From positions 1 through 64,000 of the forward strand of contig PMTV01000029.1 of assembly GCA_003167215.1 (NCBI GenBank): a stretch of DNA of 64,000 bases. The letters are read 5' to 3'. The position numbers and the translations under genes were made by a program. This stretch comes from Acidobacteriota bacterium. Its GTDB lineage: Bacteria; Acidobacteriota; Terriglobia; Acidiferrales; UBA7541. The notes beneath the pieces were generated by a model. The model made no database searches. It was not told where the DNA came from and worked only from the letters and a program-made list of their open reading frames with translations. Below are positions 26,795-36,418 of this stretch, one piece after another. The stretch's first letter is position 1. Each line of letters starts with the position of its first letter.

Positions 26795-27841
26795 TTACCT
26801 AGTGTGCGCCTGCCACACTCCCGCTGCAAACTTTTTAATCGTCCGAAAGCCCAGGTGCTCGTACATCTGGACCGCGGGAGTATTCGCGCTGGTAACCGTG
26901 AGCGAAAGCGATTCGTACTTCCGGCGCTGGAGCGCCTTGATCGAGCTTTCCATCATGAGGCGTCCGATTCCGTGACCCTGGTAGCCGGGCATCACGCAAA
27001 TTTGCGTCGTATGTCCGACACCCTCCGCCACGGTGGAAGTCAGGACCATGCCTACCGGCCGGTCACCCGTCGCCGGCCGCACGAGGAATGAAGCTTCCGG
27101 CAGAAACTGGCCACAACCCGGCAACAATACAATGTTGCGCAGGAACTTCATCCCTCCGGGTTCGCTTCGATACTGGTCGTTGATTTCTCCATCCACGTGG
27201 TCGGCATAGGCAAGCTGAATGAGCCTGGCGGCGGATTCGAAAGCCTTGTCGGTCCAGGGCTCCAGTCGCAGGCCGCTGGAAAGGGGTTTGTTGATCAACT
27301 GGGCTTCCGCTAGCGGCAATAACATAAACAAGCGCGTGTGCAGGCTGAAATATTGAGAAAGAAATGCCGGGTCCAGTTCCGCGCCGAAGGGCATCAATTG
27401 CGCCTCCACCCTTTGCAATCGCGGAGTGGCGCGAAGAGCACCAACCATCTCGGTTAAAAGTAATTCGGTAATTGGCGCTTGGGATTCCCGTGAGGAAACG
27501 AACAATCCGCCAATCAATCCTTTGTGATCCTCGAGAACGTAAAATCCATAGCCCGCGGGCTTGTCGTTCTCGAGCGCAACGTAGCCACCCAGAGAGTGCG
27601 AGTCTATGAACTTCCGAATCAGATCCACGGACGGGCGGTAATCCCAATGCAGTTCGTCCCGCCAATGGCGGGTCTCCTCTTGGAACAGCGGTTCCAGTCT
27701 GCGTGACGGTATTTGGCGAAGATCTAGAATCTGCATGAGGGCCGGCACAAAGTCCGTAAACATTATAGCTTCGCGTGACGCGAGAACCCAACTGTCCGTG
27801 CTTGGCAACTGAATTTCTTTCCACCCCGTAGCGGGCCACAT
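26795..27841 (-). CDS. GNAT-family N-acetyltransferase
   Basis: 348 aa with two GNAT-like halves. The C-terminal half holds the acetyl-CoA loop (CVMPGYQGHGIGRLMMESSI, the R/Q-x-x-G-x-G/A signature) and LTVTSANTPAVQMYEHLGF. The N-terminal half (WDYRPSVDLIRKFIDSHSLGGYV) is a degenerate GNAT. Substrate unknown. The start is ambiguous: ATG at 27841, 27763 or 27736; family resemblance begins near LDLRQIPSRRLEPLF, so a later start is possible. It is divergent from the alpha/beta hydrolase at 27888. Confidence 0.8.
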   Translation of the reverse strand: MWPATGWKEIQLPSTDSWVLASREAIMFTDFVPALMQILDLRQIPSRRLEPLFQEETRHWRDELHWDYRPSVDLIRKFIDSHSLGGYVALENDKPAGYGFYVLEDHKGLIGGLFVSSRESQAPITELLLTEMVGALRATPRLQRVEAQLMPFGAELDPAFLSQYFSLHTRLFMLLPLAEAQLINKPLSSGLRLEPWTDKAFESAARLIQLAYADHVDGEINDQYRSEPGGMKFLRNIVLLPGCGQFLPEASFLVRPATGDRPVGMVLTSTVAEGVGHTTQICVMPGYQGHGIGRLMMESSIKALQRRKYESLSLTVTSANTPAVQMYEHLGFRTIKKFAAGVWQAHTR

Positions 27842-27887
27842 CGAACGGTACCTGAGCCTACTTGCTCGATGTGTAACCTCTTGAGAA

Positions 27888-28889
27888 ATGAGCTTGCTGC
27901 GAACTGTGCTAACATTCGTCTTGCCGGGTCGCAGAACTCTTAACGCCCGCTCCCAACGGATGGCCGTCTTCTCAGAGCTCCGCTATCCCACAACGCGCCT
28001 AGCCAAGGTTCTCTCCAGCCTTCTGGCAATAATCCTTTTTGCATTCGTTTCGATCGCCTTGATTTCGGGGTTTCTCCTCTACCAAATATTACGGACTGCG
28101 CATCCAACCGCGACGGTTGATTTGACCGTAATGATGGGCCACCCGACGACTATGTCTTTTCCACTTGCTGACGGAACCACGCGCGATGGCTGGTTTTTCC
28201 CGGGACGGCGTGGAGCGCCTACGGTGGTGTTATGTCACGGCTATCTTTCTCAGCGTGGCGACGTCATGACGCTTGTGACCGCGCTACAAGATAGCCAGTT
28301 CAATGTCTTCCTCTTCGATTTTTCCGGTCACGGCACCAGCCCAGGGATTACCACGCTGGGATACCGCGAGAGGCAGGAACTTAAATCTGCAGTTCAAACT
28401 TTGTCGGCGCGCGACGACGTTGACCCCCAACATTTTGGACTGTGGGGCGTCGATCTCGGGGGATACGTTGCTCTGGAAGAAGCGTCCAGCGATCCTCGAA
28501 TCTCGGCTCTAATTGTGGACGACGCATATTCGGATCCTCGCGAAATGGTTCAAATCGCGGTGAATCAGTCGGGGCTCGCGGTTTTACCTTACGTTGGCCG
28601 CTTCTGTGACTGGGGGTTCCGCTTATTGAATTATCAATTCCGAAACGAAGCGCCCGTCACCAGCCGCTTGGCCTACACAAAAGGAATTCCGAAACTCTTC
28701 TTCCAATCGGATAGTCGCCCGGTGCTGGCGAACCAGGTTTTGCAGCTATTTATTCTTTCGCCTGAACCGAAGCAACTGATCCGCACGCGAACGGGATATT
28801 CTGAAATGACGGACGAAGACCGCAAGAACTACGAAAACATCGTTGTGAGCTTTTTTTTGACGAATATCTCGCCTACGTCTAACCGCTAG
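27888..28889 (+). CDS. Membrane-anchored alpha/beta hydrolase
   Basis: 333 aa. After a Lys/Arg-rich N-terminus there is one transmembrane segment (VLSSLLAIILFAFVSIALIS). The hydrolase core follows: VVLCHGYLSQRGDVM (oxyanion region), FDFSGHGTSPG, and FGLWGVDLGGYVALEEA, where the nucleophile elbow GxDxG carries Asp instead of Ser (WGVDLGG). That is the haloalkane-dehalogenase-like choice, or a non-catalytic variant; it is unusual for this subgroup. The C-terminal catalytic His is not obvious. Overlaps the convergent glycosyltransferase gene by 4 bp. Confidence 0.78.
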   Translation: MSLLRTVLTFVLPGRRTLNARSQRMAVFSELRYPTTRLAKVLSSLLAIILFAFVSIALISGFLLYQILRTAHPTATVDLTVMMGHPTTMSFPLADGTTRDGWFFPGRRGAPTVVLCHGYLSQRGDVMTLVTALQDSQFNVFLFDFSGHGTSPGITTLGYRERQELKSAVQTLSARDDVDPQHFGLWGVDLGGYVALEEASSDPRISALIVDDAYSDPREMVQIAVNQSGLAVLPYVGRFCDWGFRLLNYQFRNEAPVTSRLAYTKGIPKLFFQSDSRPVLANQVLQLFILSPEPKQLIRTRTGYSEMTDEDRKNYENIVVSFFLTNISPTSNR

Positions 28890-30565
28890 CGAGGAAGCGG
28901 CCCAACGGGTACGTACAAAATTCCTTTTTCCGCTTCGTTCAGCTCGCCTTGAAACCTTCCCGCGTTTGCGATTTCCTCCAGGCCCTCGCGCGTGGTCAAG
29001 ACAAGGGCAGCATCGGGATCTTCGGGCGACCACTCCGGTAGCTCACGCTGAAAGTAGAAAGCCAGTCCGTAGTTCCACGAGCGATTCAAATGGAAAGTAA
29101 ATATGCGATCCGGCCGCAGATCGTGGCGCAGAAAAACGCCATAGGGTCTGGCTGATAGATATGGATCCAGGGCCGGAAGCACCCGGAGACTTGCCAATAC
29201 CGTGGCAGCAACGAGCAGGGAGCAAGTTGCCGCAACGGCTCCGAGATTTTGCCGGCTGCCTGCTCTTAGAATTAAGAGCAAGACGAAGACGCTCACCAGC
29301 AACGCGGTTTCAGCGAGGTGCAGCCAGCCGGCAAGTTCCGGATCCCAGATGGAAAGACCGCGTGCCTTGGCCAAAACAAAAATCGCGAGCACCAACCAGA
29401 AAAGATCGACACCCGCAGCGACGAGAAGCGAAGCCGAGCGGCTCCTCTGAAATGTGCGAATCATTGCAACGGATAATATGAGCGCGAGAGCCGGGATCGC
29501 CGGGAGAATATAGCCCGGCAATTTCGATTGCGAGGCGCTGAAAAATAGAATTGGGAAAATTGCCCAGCAGGCGAAGAAAAACCCCGGCGAACGCAACCAG
29601 GTTTTTTCACGCCATAGACGCAAGCCTTCCTGCGCAGCCGGAATCAACAGCACGGTCCACGGCAGCAGTGCCAGGAAAGTGATCCATCCGAAAAACCAGA
29701 AGGGCTGTTTATGCTGGAACACAGGGGTGAGGTAGCGCTGAAAATTGTGCTGAAAAATAAAAACGCGTATGAAATCCGGATTTCGCACAGCGCAGAGGAT
29801 GTACCAGGGGAGAGCCACGATGCAGAATGCGCCGATGGCGGCGGGATGCGCCAGCCGAAAAGCGGTCCGCCACTGAGAGGTAGCAAACGCCCAAAGTGCC
29901 AATGCTCCTCCGGCGAGTAACACGCCCGCCGGGCCTTTCGCCAGGACCGCCAGCCCCAGGAACGCGCCGAAGAGCGCCAGCGTGAGCATCTCACGAGGCG
30001 GAGCGCCCGAAGTTGCGCTTTCCGCGGCACGCAATGCTTGACGACCGCGCAGCACGTTAGCGGCACAAGCCATCGCGAGAGTGACAAATGCGCTGAAAAG
30101 CATATCTGGCGTCGCCGCCCGGGAAAAACCGATGGCCGCCACACTCGTGGAGAAAATCAGCGGCGCCAGGAACACAGGCCGTTGAAGGAAGCTTTTTTCG
30201 CCGTCATAGTGCTTCCAGCCGAGCCAGCCGACAGCGAGAGCGGCAGCAAACGCCGCCAATGCGGAAGGCAAGCGAGCAGCCCACTCCGGCTGCAGGTTCA
30301 AGCGAATTCCGATTGCGGTTGCCCAATAATAGAGGGCCGGTTTCTCGAACCAAGGCTGTCCGTAAAGCCGCGGCGTAACCCAATCGCCGGACTCGGCCAT
30401 GGCTCTCGCGATCCAGGTATACCGCGGTTCGTCCGGGCCAACCAATCCGAACGCGCCGAGGCCGGTAAAGAGACAAATGAACGCGATCAAGGTTGACAGC
30501 GCCGCGTCCAAAAGATTGTCTCGGCGCAATTGTGAAAGTGCATTCAAGCGGGTTGAGTCTAACAT
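28886..30565 (-). CDS. ArnT/PMT-like glycosyltransferase, family 39
   Basis: 559 aa polytopic membrane protein. The GT39/ArnT signature is in the first loop: GLVGPDEPRYTWIARAMAESGDW with the catalytic-type DE, then YGQPWFEKPALYYWATAI. About 12 membrane helices follow and a soluble C-terminal domain. ArnT enzymes move 4-amino-arabinose from undecaprenyl phosphate to lipid A; the substrate here could equally be another sugar. Its position just before the LpxL-like and lpxD genes fits a lipid A or glycan role. Confidence 0.87.
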   Translation of the reverse strand: MLDSTRLNALSQLRRDNLLDAALSTLIAFICLFTGLGAFGLVGPDEPRYTWIARAMAESGDWVTPRLYGQPWFEKPALYYWATAIGIRLNLQPEWAARLPSALAAFAAALAVGWLGWKHYDGEKSFLQRPVFLAPLIFSTSVAAIGFSRAATPDMLFSAFVTLAMACAANVLRGRQALRAAESATSGAPPREMLTLALFGAFLGLAVLAKGPAGVLLAGGALALWAFATSQWRTAFRLAHPAAIGAFCIVALPWYILCAVRNPDFIRVFIFQHNFQRYLTPVFQHKQPFWFFGWITFLALLPWTVLLIPAAQEGLRLWREKTWLRSPGFFFACWAIFPILFFSASQSKLPGYILPAIPALALILSVAMIRTFQRSRSASLLVAAGVDLFWLVLAIFVLAKARGLSIWDPELAGWLHLAETALLVSVFVLLLILRAGSRQNLGAVAATCSLLVAATVLASLRVLPALDPYLSARPYGVFLRHDLRPDRIFTFHLNRSWNYGLAFYFQRELPEWSPEDPDAALVLTTREGLEEIANAGRFQGELNEAEKGILYVPVGPLPR

Positions 30566-30633
30566 TGCCCCGCGAATCTTGATGCCGCGATTGCGCGACT
30601 ACTACTGGCATCTGCTTCGCCGCCTCTAGCATA

Positions 30634-31548
30634 ATGGCCCACATGCGTGAATGGCTCGAATATGCCGCGACGTGGGTTGGAGTGAAGTCACTCGGGGTGT
30701 TGCCGCGGCCCGCGGCGCGATTCGCCGGCGCGAGTTTTGCGGCCGCGGCTTATGCCGTGCGCGCGCCGCTCCGTCGCGCGGCCATGTTTAATTTGGGTCT
30801 GGCGTTTCCCGACTGGAGCGAGACCAAGCGCAAGCGCGTAATTCGCCGAATGATTCAGCAAATCGGCTGGATGGCCGCGGAATTTTCACAATTTCCAAGA
30901 TACACGCGCGACAACATCGAGAAAATTGTGGTGCTCGATGGCTTCGAAAATTTCGATGCGGCGCGGCGGCGCGGAAAGGGCGTGCTCTTTCTCACCGGGC
31001 ACATGAGCGCGTGGGAACTGGCGCCGTTTGCGCAAGCTCTGTACGGCCACCCGCTTCATTTCCTCGTCCGCCCCATCGCGAACCGCCGGGTGGACGCACT
31101 CATTAACCACTACCGCTGTCTCTCCGGCAACCGGCCCATCGAAAAAAATAAGTCGGCTCGCTCCATTCTGAGGATTCTGGCGGACGGCGGCACGGTTGGT
31201 ATCCTCTCCGATCACAACACCGTGCTGGAGGAGAGCGTGTTCGTTGATTTCTTCGGCATTCCGGCTTCCACCACTTCCGGCCTCGCGCGTATCGCTTTGC
31301 GCACGGACGCGGCGGTAGTCCCGGGATTCCTCTCCTGGGACAGTGCGCGCCGAAAATATCGTCTGCGCTTTGAACCTGCAATAGAGCTTGCGCGAACGGG
31401 AGATGAAGAAGGGGATGTTCGCGAGAACACCGCGCGTTTCACCCAAACTATTGAAGATTATGTGCGCGCATATCCTGATCAGTGGCTCTGGGTCCACAAG
31501 AGATGGAAGACTCGCCCGCCGGGCGAAAAGGAAATTTATCCGGCCTAA
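30634..31548 (+). CDS. LpxL/HtrB-like lysophospholipid (lipid A) acyltransferase
   Basis: 304 aa. The acyltransferase motif HX4E is seen in LTGHMSAWELAPF, and later LADGGTVGILSDHNT with VFVDFFGIPASTTSGLARIA, which are LpxL-family blocks; the end WLWVHKRWKTRP is highly typical. It should add a secondary acyl chain to a lipid A precursor at the inner membrane. Followed after 45 bp by lpxD. Confidence 0.9.
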   Translation: MAHMREWLEYAATWVGVKSLGVLPRPAARFAGASFAAAAYAVRAPLRRAAMFNLGLAFPDWSETKRKRVIRRMIQQIGWMAAEFSQFPRYTRDNIEKIVVLDGFENFDAARRRGKGVLFLTGHMSAWELAPFAQALYGHPLHFLVRPIANRRVDALINHYRCLSGNRPIEKNKSARSILRILADGGTVGILSDHNTVLEESVFVDFFGIPASTTSGLARIALRTDAAVVPGFLSWDSARRKYRLRFEPAIELARTGDEEGDVRENTARFTQTIEDYVRAYPDQWLWVHKRWKTRPPGEKEIYPA

Positions 31549-31593
31549 ACCGTTTTCCATTGGTGTCTTTGATCCTTGCCAAAAGAGGTGACC

Positions 31594-32607
31594 ATGAGTT
31601 GCACGGCTGGTGAACTCGCAAAATTCCTGGGGACGACTATCGTGGGAGACGGACAGCTAGCGCTTTCTGGCGTGGCCATGCCGGAAAACGCGCGGGCGGA
31701 AGATTTAATTTACGTGGATTCTCCGCGACATCAGAAGCGCGCCGAGGATTCTGCGGCCAGGTGCGTGCTGGCGCCGGCGGGATTGCAGTTGAAAGGGAAG
31801 ACCACGTTGTTTGCGGAGAACCCGAAGTTCGCTTTCGCCAAGGCTTCCGCACGCCTGCTGCCGGAGTTTGCGCCTCCTCCGGGAATCCACCCCACCGCGA
31901 TTGTGGCTTCGAGCGCGCGCCTTGGGCTGAATGTTTTCGTCGGCCCATACGTAGTGATCGAAGATGAAGTTGAAATCGGCGCAGGCAGCATCGTAGAAGC
32001 TTTTTGTTTTCTCGGACGCGGCAGCGCAATCGGCGAAAAATGCCGGCTTCATCCGCGCGTCACGCTTTACGCGAAAGCGCGACTAGGTGAGGATGTCGAA
32101 ATTCATTCCGGCGTTGTGATCGGAAGCGACGGATTCGGATACGTTTTCGGGGAAGGCCGCCATTGGAAGTTTCCTCAGATCGGTACCGTCGAAATTGGCG
32201 ACAATGTTGAGATCGGCTGCAACACGACAATCGATCGCGGCTCGCTCGGTGCCACGCGCATTGCGGCGGACGTGAAGATCGATAACCTGGTTCAGGTGGG
32301 TCACAATGTATCCGTTGGCGAGCACTCGATCCTGGTATCGCAGGCTGGGATTTCGGGAAGCAGCTCTCTAGGAGTAGGCGTAATTCTCGGAGGGCAGGTG
32401 GGTCTTGGGGATCACTGCAATCTTGAGGATGGAGTAATCGTCGGCGGTCAGGGCGGGGTGCTCTCGGGCAAGACGATTCGGCGAGGCCAAACCGTGTGGG
32501 GAACTCCCGCGCGTCCGCTCGAACAATTCAAGAAACAATATGCCGTGTTGGCGCGCTTACCCAAGTTGATCGAGCGCGTAGAAAACCTCGAAAAGAGAAA
32601 GCCCTAG
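31594..32607 (+). CDS. lpxD: UDP-3-O-acylglucosamine N-acyltransferase
   Basis: 337 aa, normal length. The N-terminal uridine-binding domain precedes a left-handed beta-helix of hexapeptide repeats (VFVGPYVVIEDEVEIGAGSI onward). The catalytic His is in LVQVGHNVSVGEHSI. It adds the second acyl chain in lipid A synthesis. The ATG at 31594 has AGAGGTG upstream; a TTG 18 bp earlier is also open. Its presence shows an outer membrane with lipid A. Confidence 0.95.
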   Translation: MSCTAGELAKFLGTTIVGDGQLALSGVAMPENARAEDLIYVDSPRHQKRAEDSAARCVLAPAGLQLKGKTTLFAENPKFAFAKASARLLPEFAPPPGIHPTAIVASSARLGLNVFVGPYVVIEDEVEIGAGSIVEAFCFLGRGSAIGEKCRLHPRVTLYAKARLGEDVEIHSGVVIGSDGFGYVFGEGRHWKFPQIGTVEIGDNVEIGCNTTIDRGSLGATRIAADVKIDNLVQVGHNVSVGEHSILVSQAGISGSSSLGVGVILGGQVGLGDHCNLEDGVIVGGQGGVLSGKTIRRGQTVWGTPARPLEQFKKQYAVLARLPKLIERVENLEKRKP

Positions 32608-33190
32608 GCTCCTTCGAGATCCCTGACAGCATTGGATTCTTGAATAGCGCCACGAAAATGCCCTGCAAGGTGGAACTCTCCCGCAGGATCTTTCGTTTTC
32701 CGTTCGCCATGCCCGTAAGTCATTATGTCGAGCTCCCAGGGCGAAAGGCCGCTAAAGTTTTTGCCGCCCGTCGGCAGGACGCTCCCGTTGGTACTGCAAG
32801 AACTGTTATTGCACCCATTTGGGCCGTTGGCTCATCCCATGTAACAGGAGGCACGTTTTCAGTTGACCCAGGAGGCAAAGCCAAAGATAATCTTACTGTT
32901 ACGGTACGAGGTTCTGACGGGGCCCAGGTTTGAGGGGGCACGTTTTAATCGGGGCGCCGACCTATTCGTCAGGCGGATTCTCAGATCAGGGCTGGGTGGT
33001 CTCATAGTGAGTTGGCGGGACGCCGCGGAACCTCAGGCGAAACAGCATTAGATGTACTTGAATACCGGTGCTCGCCGTGGCCAGGGCCCGCGCCGTCCAT
33101 TGGTCACCAGTCCGTAACAAACACGGCGAGGGTTGCTCGATAGGTAACCTGAGAACTGCCCGGCGTATTTTTACCGGTTGATGATGGTAT
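32608..33190. other. 583-bp stretch without a recognised gene
   Basis: Between lpxD and shc. Several short open frames exist on both strands (for example 32723-32941 minus), but none shows a motif or a good RBS. The 10-bp word GGCACGTTTT occurs twice, at 32850-32859 and 32937-32946. The promoter of the hopanoid operon should lie at its right end, but I cannot define -35/-10 boxes with confidence. It could hold a decayed gene. Confidence 0.4.
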
Positions 33191-35236
33191 ATGACTGAAG
33201 GATTGATGACACCAGAAGCCAGACTGCGAACGGACTTCTCCTTTGGGGGCGGCCAAGCTACGGCTGCCGTCCGCAGCCGCGATTTTGAATGCCAAGTCGA
33301 GGACGCAGTATCCCGCAGCGCAAACTGGCTCCTCTCTGCGCAGTCCCAGGACGGGTATTGGTGGGGCGAGCTGGAAGCGGACACAACGCTCGAGTCCGAT
33401 TACATTGTTTACCTCCACGTACTCGGGCAATTGAAATCCGAAAAGGTAGCGAAGCTCGCAAATTATATTCGCAAAAAACAGCTTGCCGATGGCGGATGGA
33501 GTATTTTTGAAGGCGGTCCCTCCGAGCTGAATGCTTCGGTAAAGGCATATGTCGCCCTGCGTTTGGCGGGTGACGCAGCTACGGCGCCGCACATCGTTGG
33601 CGCGAAAGAGAAAATTATCGAGCTTGGCGGGCTTGAGGCCACGAATTCCTACGTTCGATTCTATCTCGCCATGGTTGGCGCCATCGATTGGAATATCGTT
33701 CCGTCGATTCCGCCCGAGCTGATGCTTCTGCCGGAATGGGTTCCTATCAATATCTACGAAATGTCTTCGTGGACTCGCGGGATCGTCATTCCTCTTTCGA
33801 TAATCTACGGGAATAAGCCTGACTGGCATTTGCCGGAAGGCGTCACCGTCAACGAACTCTTCAAGACCAAGGGTGAAAAGCCGCATTCCTTCGATTGGGA
33901 CAAGCGCATTATTTCCTGGCGCAACGTCTTTCTTGCCCTCGACCGCGCCGTGAAGGTTTACGAGCGTTCGCGATGGAAACCGTTCCGCAAATTCGCGCTC
34001 TCGCTCGCGCGCAAATGGATGCTCGAGCGCCTGGAGCGCACCGAAGGCCTGGCCACCATTTATCCCGCGATGATGAATTCGATTTATGCGCTGCTGGCCG
34101 AAGGCAAAGACCAGGACGACCCTCTGGTTACGCGCGAGATTAAATTCCTTGCGCGTTACGAAATCGAAGAGGACGACACCATTCGCGTGCAGCCTTGCAT
34201 TTCGCCCGTGTGGGACACGGCTATCGCCATGGTATCGCTAGAAGAAGCCGGCGTCGATCCGGCGCATCCAGCTCTCATCGCTGCGGAGCGCTGGGTTGTA
34301 TCCAACCAGATCCTCGGACCAGGCGATTGGCAGGTTAAGAATCAAAACGCGGAGCCCGGCGGATGGGCGTTTGAATTCCGCAACGATTTTTATCCCGATG
34401 TGGACGACACCGCTTTCGTTCTAATGGCGCTCGGCCGCGTCGATGATCCCGATTCAGATCGCTTGCGCAATTCGATGCGCCGCGGGCTGGCCTGGCTTGT
34501 TAGCATGCAGAACGCCGACGGCGGCTGGGGCGCGTTCGATCACGAAAACGATTTGCAATTTCTAAATCACATCCCTTTCGCCGACCACAACGCGATGCTC
34601 GATCCCTCCACCGCGGACGTAACCGCGCGCACCGTGGAGTGCCTCGGGCAGATGGGTTGGTCTGCGAATCACCCGGTCATTCAGCGCGCTCGCGCTTTCA
34701 TACGCCACGAGCAGACGCCTGACGGTTCTTGGTTCGGGCGCTGGGGCGTCAACTATGTTTACGGAACTAGTGGCGTGCTGCGCGCACTCGAGACCATCGG
34801 CCTTTCAAAACAGCCTGATTGTCAGCGCGCCGCGGATTGGTTGCGCTCTGTGCAGAATGCCGATGGCGGCTTCGGCGAGTCTGTCCTTTCCTACTACGAT
34901 CCTGCGCTGAAAGGCAAAGGGAAGAGCACTGCATCGCAAACGGCCTGGGGCTTGATCGGGTTGCTCGCAACCAGCGGTCCCGACGATCCTTCTGTCGAAC
35001 GCGCTGTGGCGTGGCTTCTGGAGCAGCAGAATCCTGATGGAACCTGGGACGAGGCGGAATTTACGGGCACAGGATTCCCTTGCGTCTTTTATCTTAAGTA
35101 TCACCTGTATCGAAACTCCTTCCCGCTTTACGCCTTGGCGCGTTACGACAACATGCGCAAGGGCCGGCGAAATTTTGGCGGTATGCAGATTTCCGCGGCG
35201 GAGTTGCAGCATCTAATCGGACGAAACCGGGGGTAA
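33191..35236 (+). CDS. shc: Squalene-hopene cyclase
   Basis: 681 aa, full length. The protonating DXDD motif is DVDD at about residues 403-406 (YPDVDDTAFVLMALGR). Multiple QW repeats are seen: QSQDGYWWGELEAD, QNADGGWGAFDHEND, QTPDGSWFGRWGV, QNADGGFGESVLSY and QQNPDGTWDEAEFTG. It cyclises squalene to hopene at the membrane. It heads the operon, ending 3 bp before hpnH. The start could also be the ATG at 33206. Confidence 0.96.
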   Translation: MTEGLMTPEARLRTDFSFGGGQATAAVRSRDFECQVEDAVSRSANWLLSAQSQDGYWWGELEADTTLESDYIVYLHVLGQLKSEKVAKLANYIRKKQLADGGWSIFEGGPSELNASVKAYVALRLAGDAATAPHIVGAKEKIIELGGLEATNSYVRFYLAMVGAIDWNIVPSIPPELMLLPEWVPINIYEMSSWTRGIVIPLSIIYGNKPDWHLPEGVTVNELFKTKGEKPHSFDWDKRIISWRNVFLALDRAVKVYERSRWKPFRKFALSLARKWMLERLERTEGLATIYPAMMNSIYALLAEGKDQDDPLVTREIKFLARYEIEEDDTIRVQPCISPVWDTAIAMVSLEEAGVDPAHPALIAAERWVVSNQILGPGDWQVKNQNAEPGGWAFEFRNDFYPDVDDTAFVLMALGRVDDPDSDRLRNSMRRGLAWLVSMQNADGGWGAFDHENDLQFLNHIPFADHNAMLDPSTADVTARTVECLGQMGWSANHPVIQRARAFIRHEQTPDGSWFGRWGVNYVYGTSGVLRALETIGLSKQPDCQRAADWLRSVQNADGGFGESVLSYYDPALKGKGKSTASQTAWGLIGLLATSGPDDPSVERAVAWLLEQQNPDGTWDEAEFTGTGFPCVFYLKYHLYRNSFPLYALARYDNMRKGRRNFGGMQISAAELQHLIGRNRG

Positions 35237-35239
35237 GGG

Positions 35240-36418
35240 ATGAGAGTACCTTTAAGTTTGACCACCAGCATGGCCGGGTATCTGACCGGCAAGAAGATTA
35301 GCGGCGCTGAGAAATTTCCGCTGGTGATGATGCTCGAACCGCTGCACGCCTGTAATCTTACCTGCACCGGCTGCGGCCGCATTCGCGAATATAAATCCAC
35401 GATCAATGAGATGTTGACGGTGGAGGAATGCCTGAAGGCCGTGGATGATTGCGGCGCGCCCATCGTTTCGCTCTGCGGCGGCGAGCCCATGATTTATCCC
35501 GAGCTCGATCGCTTGTGCAAAGAAATTCTCGATCGCAAAAAACACATTTACCTGTGCACCAACGGAATGTTCATTCGCAAGCGATTGAAAGAATTCAAGC
35601 CGACCTCGCGGCTCTTTTTCAACGTGCATTTGGACGGACTTGAGAAGACGCACGACATCTGCGTCGAACGCGATGGCGTGTTCCGCGAAGCGATCGAAGG
35701 CATCAAGGCGGCTAAGGCTGCAGGTTTCCTGGTCACTTCCAACACCACCGTCTATAAGGAAACCGATATCGAAGAGATTGCGGATCTTTTTGCTTATCTG
35801 CAGACGCTGGGCGTCGACGGCCACATGATTTCTCCGGCGTATTCCTACGCCGCGGTGATGACCAAGGAAATCTTCATGTCGCGCGATGAAATTCGCGACA
35901 AATTCCGGCAGGCCAGCAAACTGCTCGAACGCTACAACATCGTGACCTCGCCGATTTACATGGAATACCTTCGCGGCGAGCGTGAGCTCATGTGCACCGC
36001 CTGGGGCAATCCGACTTACAACCCGCGCGGATGGAAGGGCCCCTGCTATCTGATGACCGACGCGCATCACGCCACGTTCAAGGAATTCATCGATAACACT
36101 CCATGGGAAAAGTATGGCCACGGTCGCGATCCTCGTTGCGAAGATTGCATGGTTCACGCCGGTTACGAAGCCTCCGCTGTTCTCGGCGGAAATAAGAAAC
36201 TGGGCGACACCTGGAAAATGCTCACTTGGACGCTTTCGGGAAAAATGGGCGGACTGATCGGCGAACCGAGCGAGAGAGAACTTCAGGCCAAGCGGAACGG
36301 TCATGCCAACGGCAACGGACATTCCAACGGCCACGAAAATGGTAATGGGTCCGCGAAGCGCGCGATTCCCGTGGCGCCATCAAACCAGTCCCAGGATGAG
36401 GTTTTCCGCATTCTATGA
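35240..36418 (+). CDS. hpnH: Adenosyl-hopene transferase HpnH (radical SAM)
   Basis: 392 aa. The radical SAM cluster motif is C38-X3-C42-X2-C45 (ACNLTCTGCGRIREYKS), followed by SLCGGEPMIYPEL. It adds a 5'-deoxyadenosyl group to hopene, giving adenosylhopane. The C-terminal 50 residues are a Gly/Asn/His-rich tail (NGHANGNGHSNGHENGNG) of low complexity, longer than I expect for the family. Stop overlaps the hpnA start (ATGA). Confidence 0.95.
   Translation: MRVPLSLTTSMAGYLTGKKISGAEKFPLVMMLEPLHACNLTCTGCGRIREYKSTINEMLTVEECLKAVDDCGAPIVSLCGGEPMIYPELDRLCKEILDRKKHIYLCTNGMFIRKRLKEFKPTSRLFFNVHLDGLEKTHDICVERDGVFREAIEGIKAAKAAGFLVTSNTTVYKETDIEEIADLFAYLQTLGVDGHMISPAYSYAAVMTKEIFMSRDEIRDKFRQASKLLERYNIVTSPIYMEYLRGERELMCTAWGNPTYNPRGWKGPCYLMTDAHHATFKEFIDNTPWEKYGHGRDPRCEDCMVHAGYEASAVLGGNKKLGDTWKMLTWTLSGKMGGLIGEPSERELQAKRNGHANGNGHSNGHENGNGSAKRAIPVAPSNQSQDEVFRIL

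Noticed and set aside
32723-32941. 72-codon minus-strand frame between lpxD and shc
   Set aside because: Pro/Thr/Val-rich text but no RBS, no family resemblance and no supporting neighbour.
35252-36334. Long open frame (360 codons) on the minus strand opposite hpnH
   Set aside because: It is antisense to a clear radical SAM gene, has no motif, and arises from codon bias in GC-rich coding DNA.
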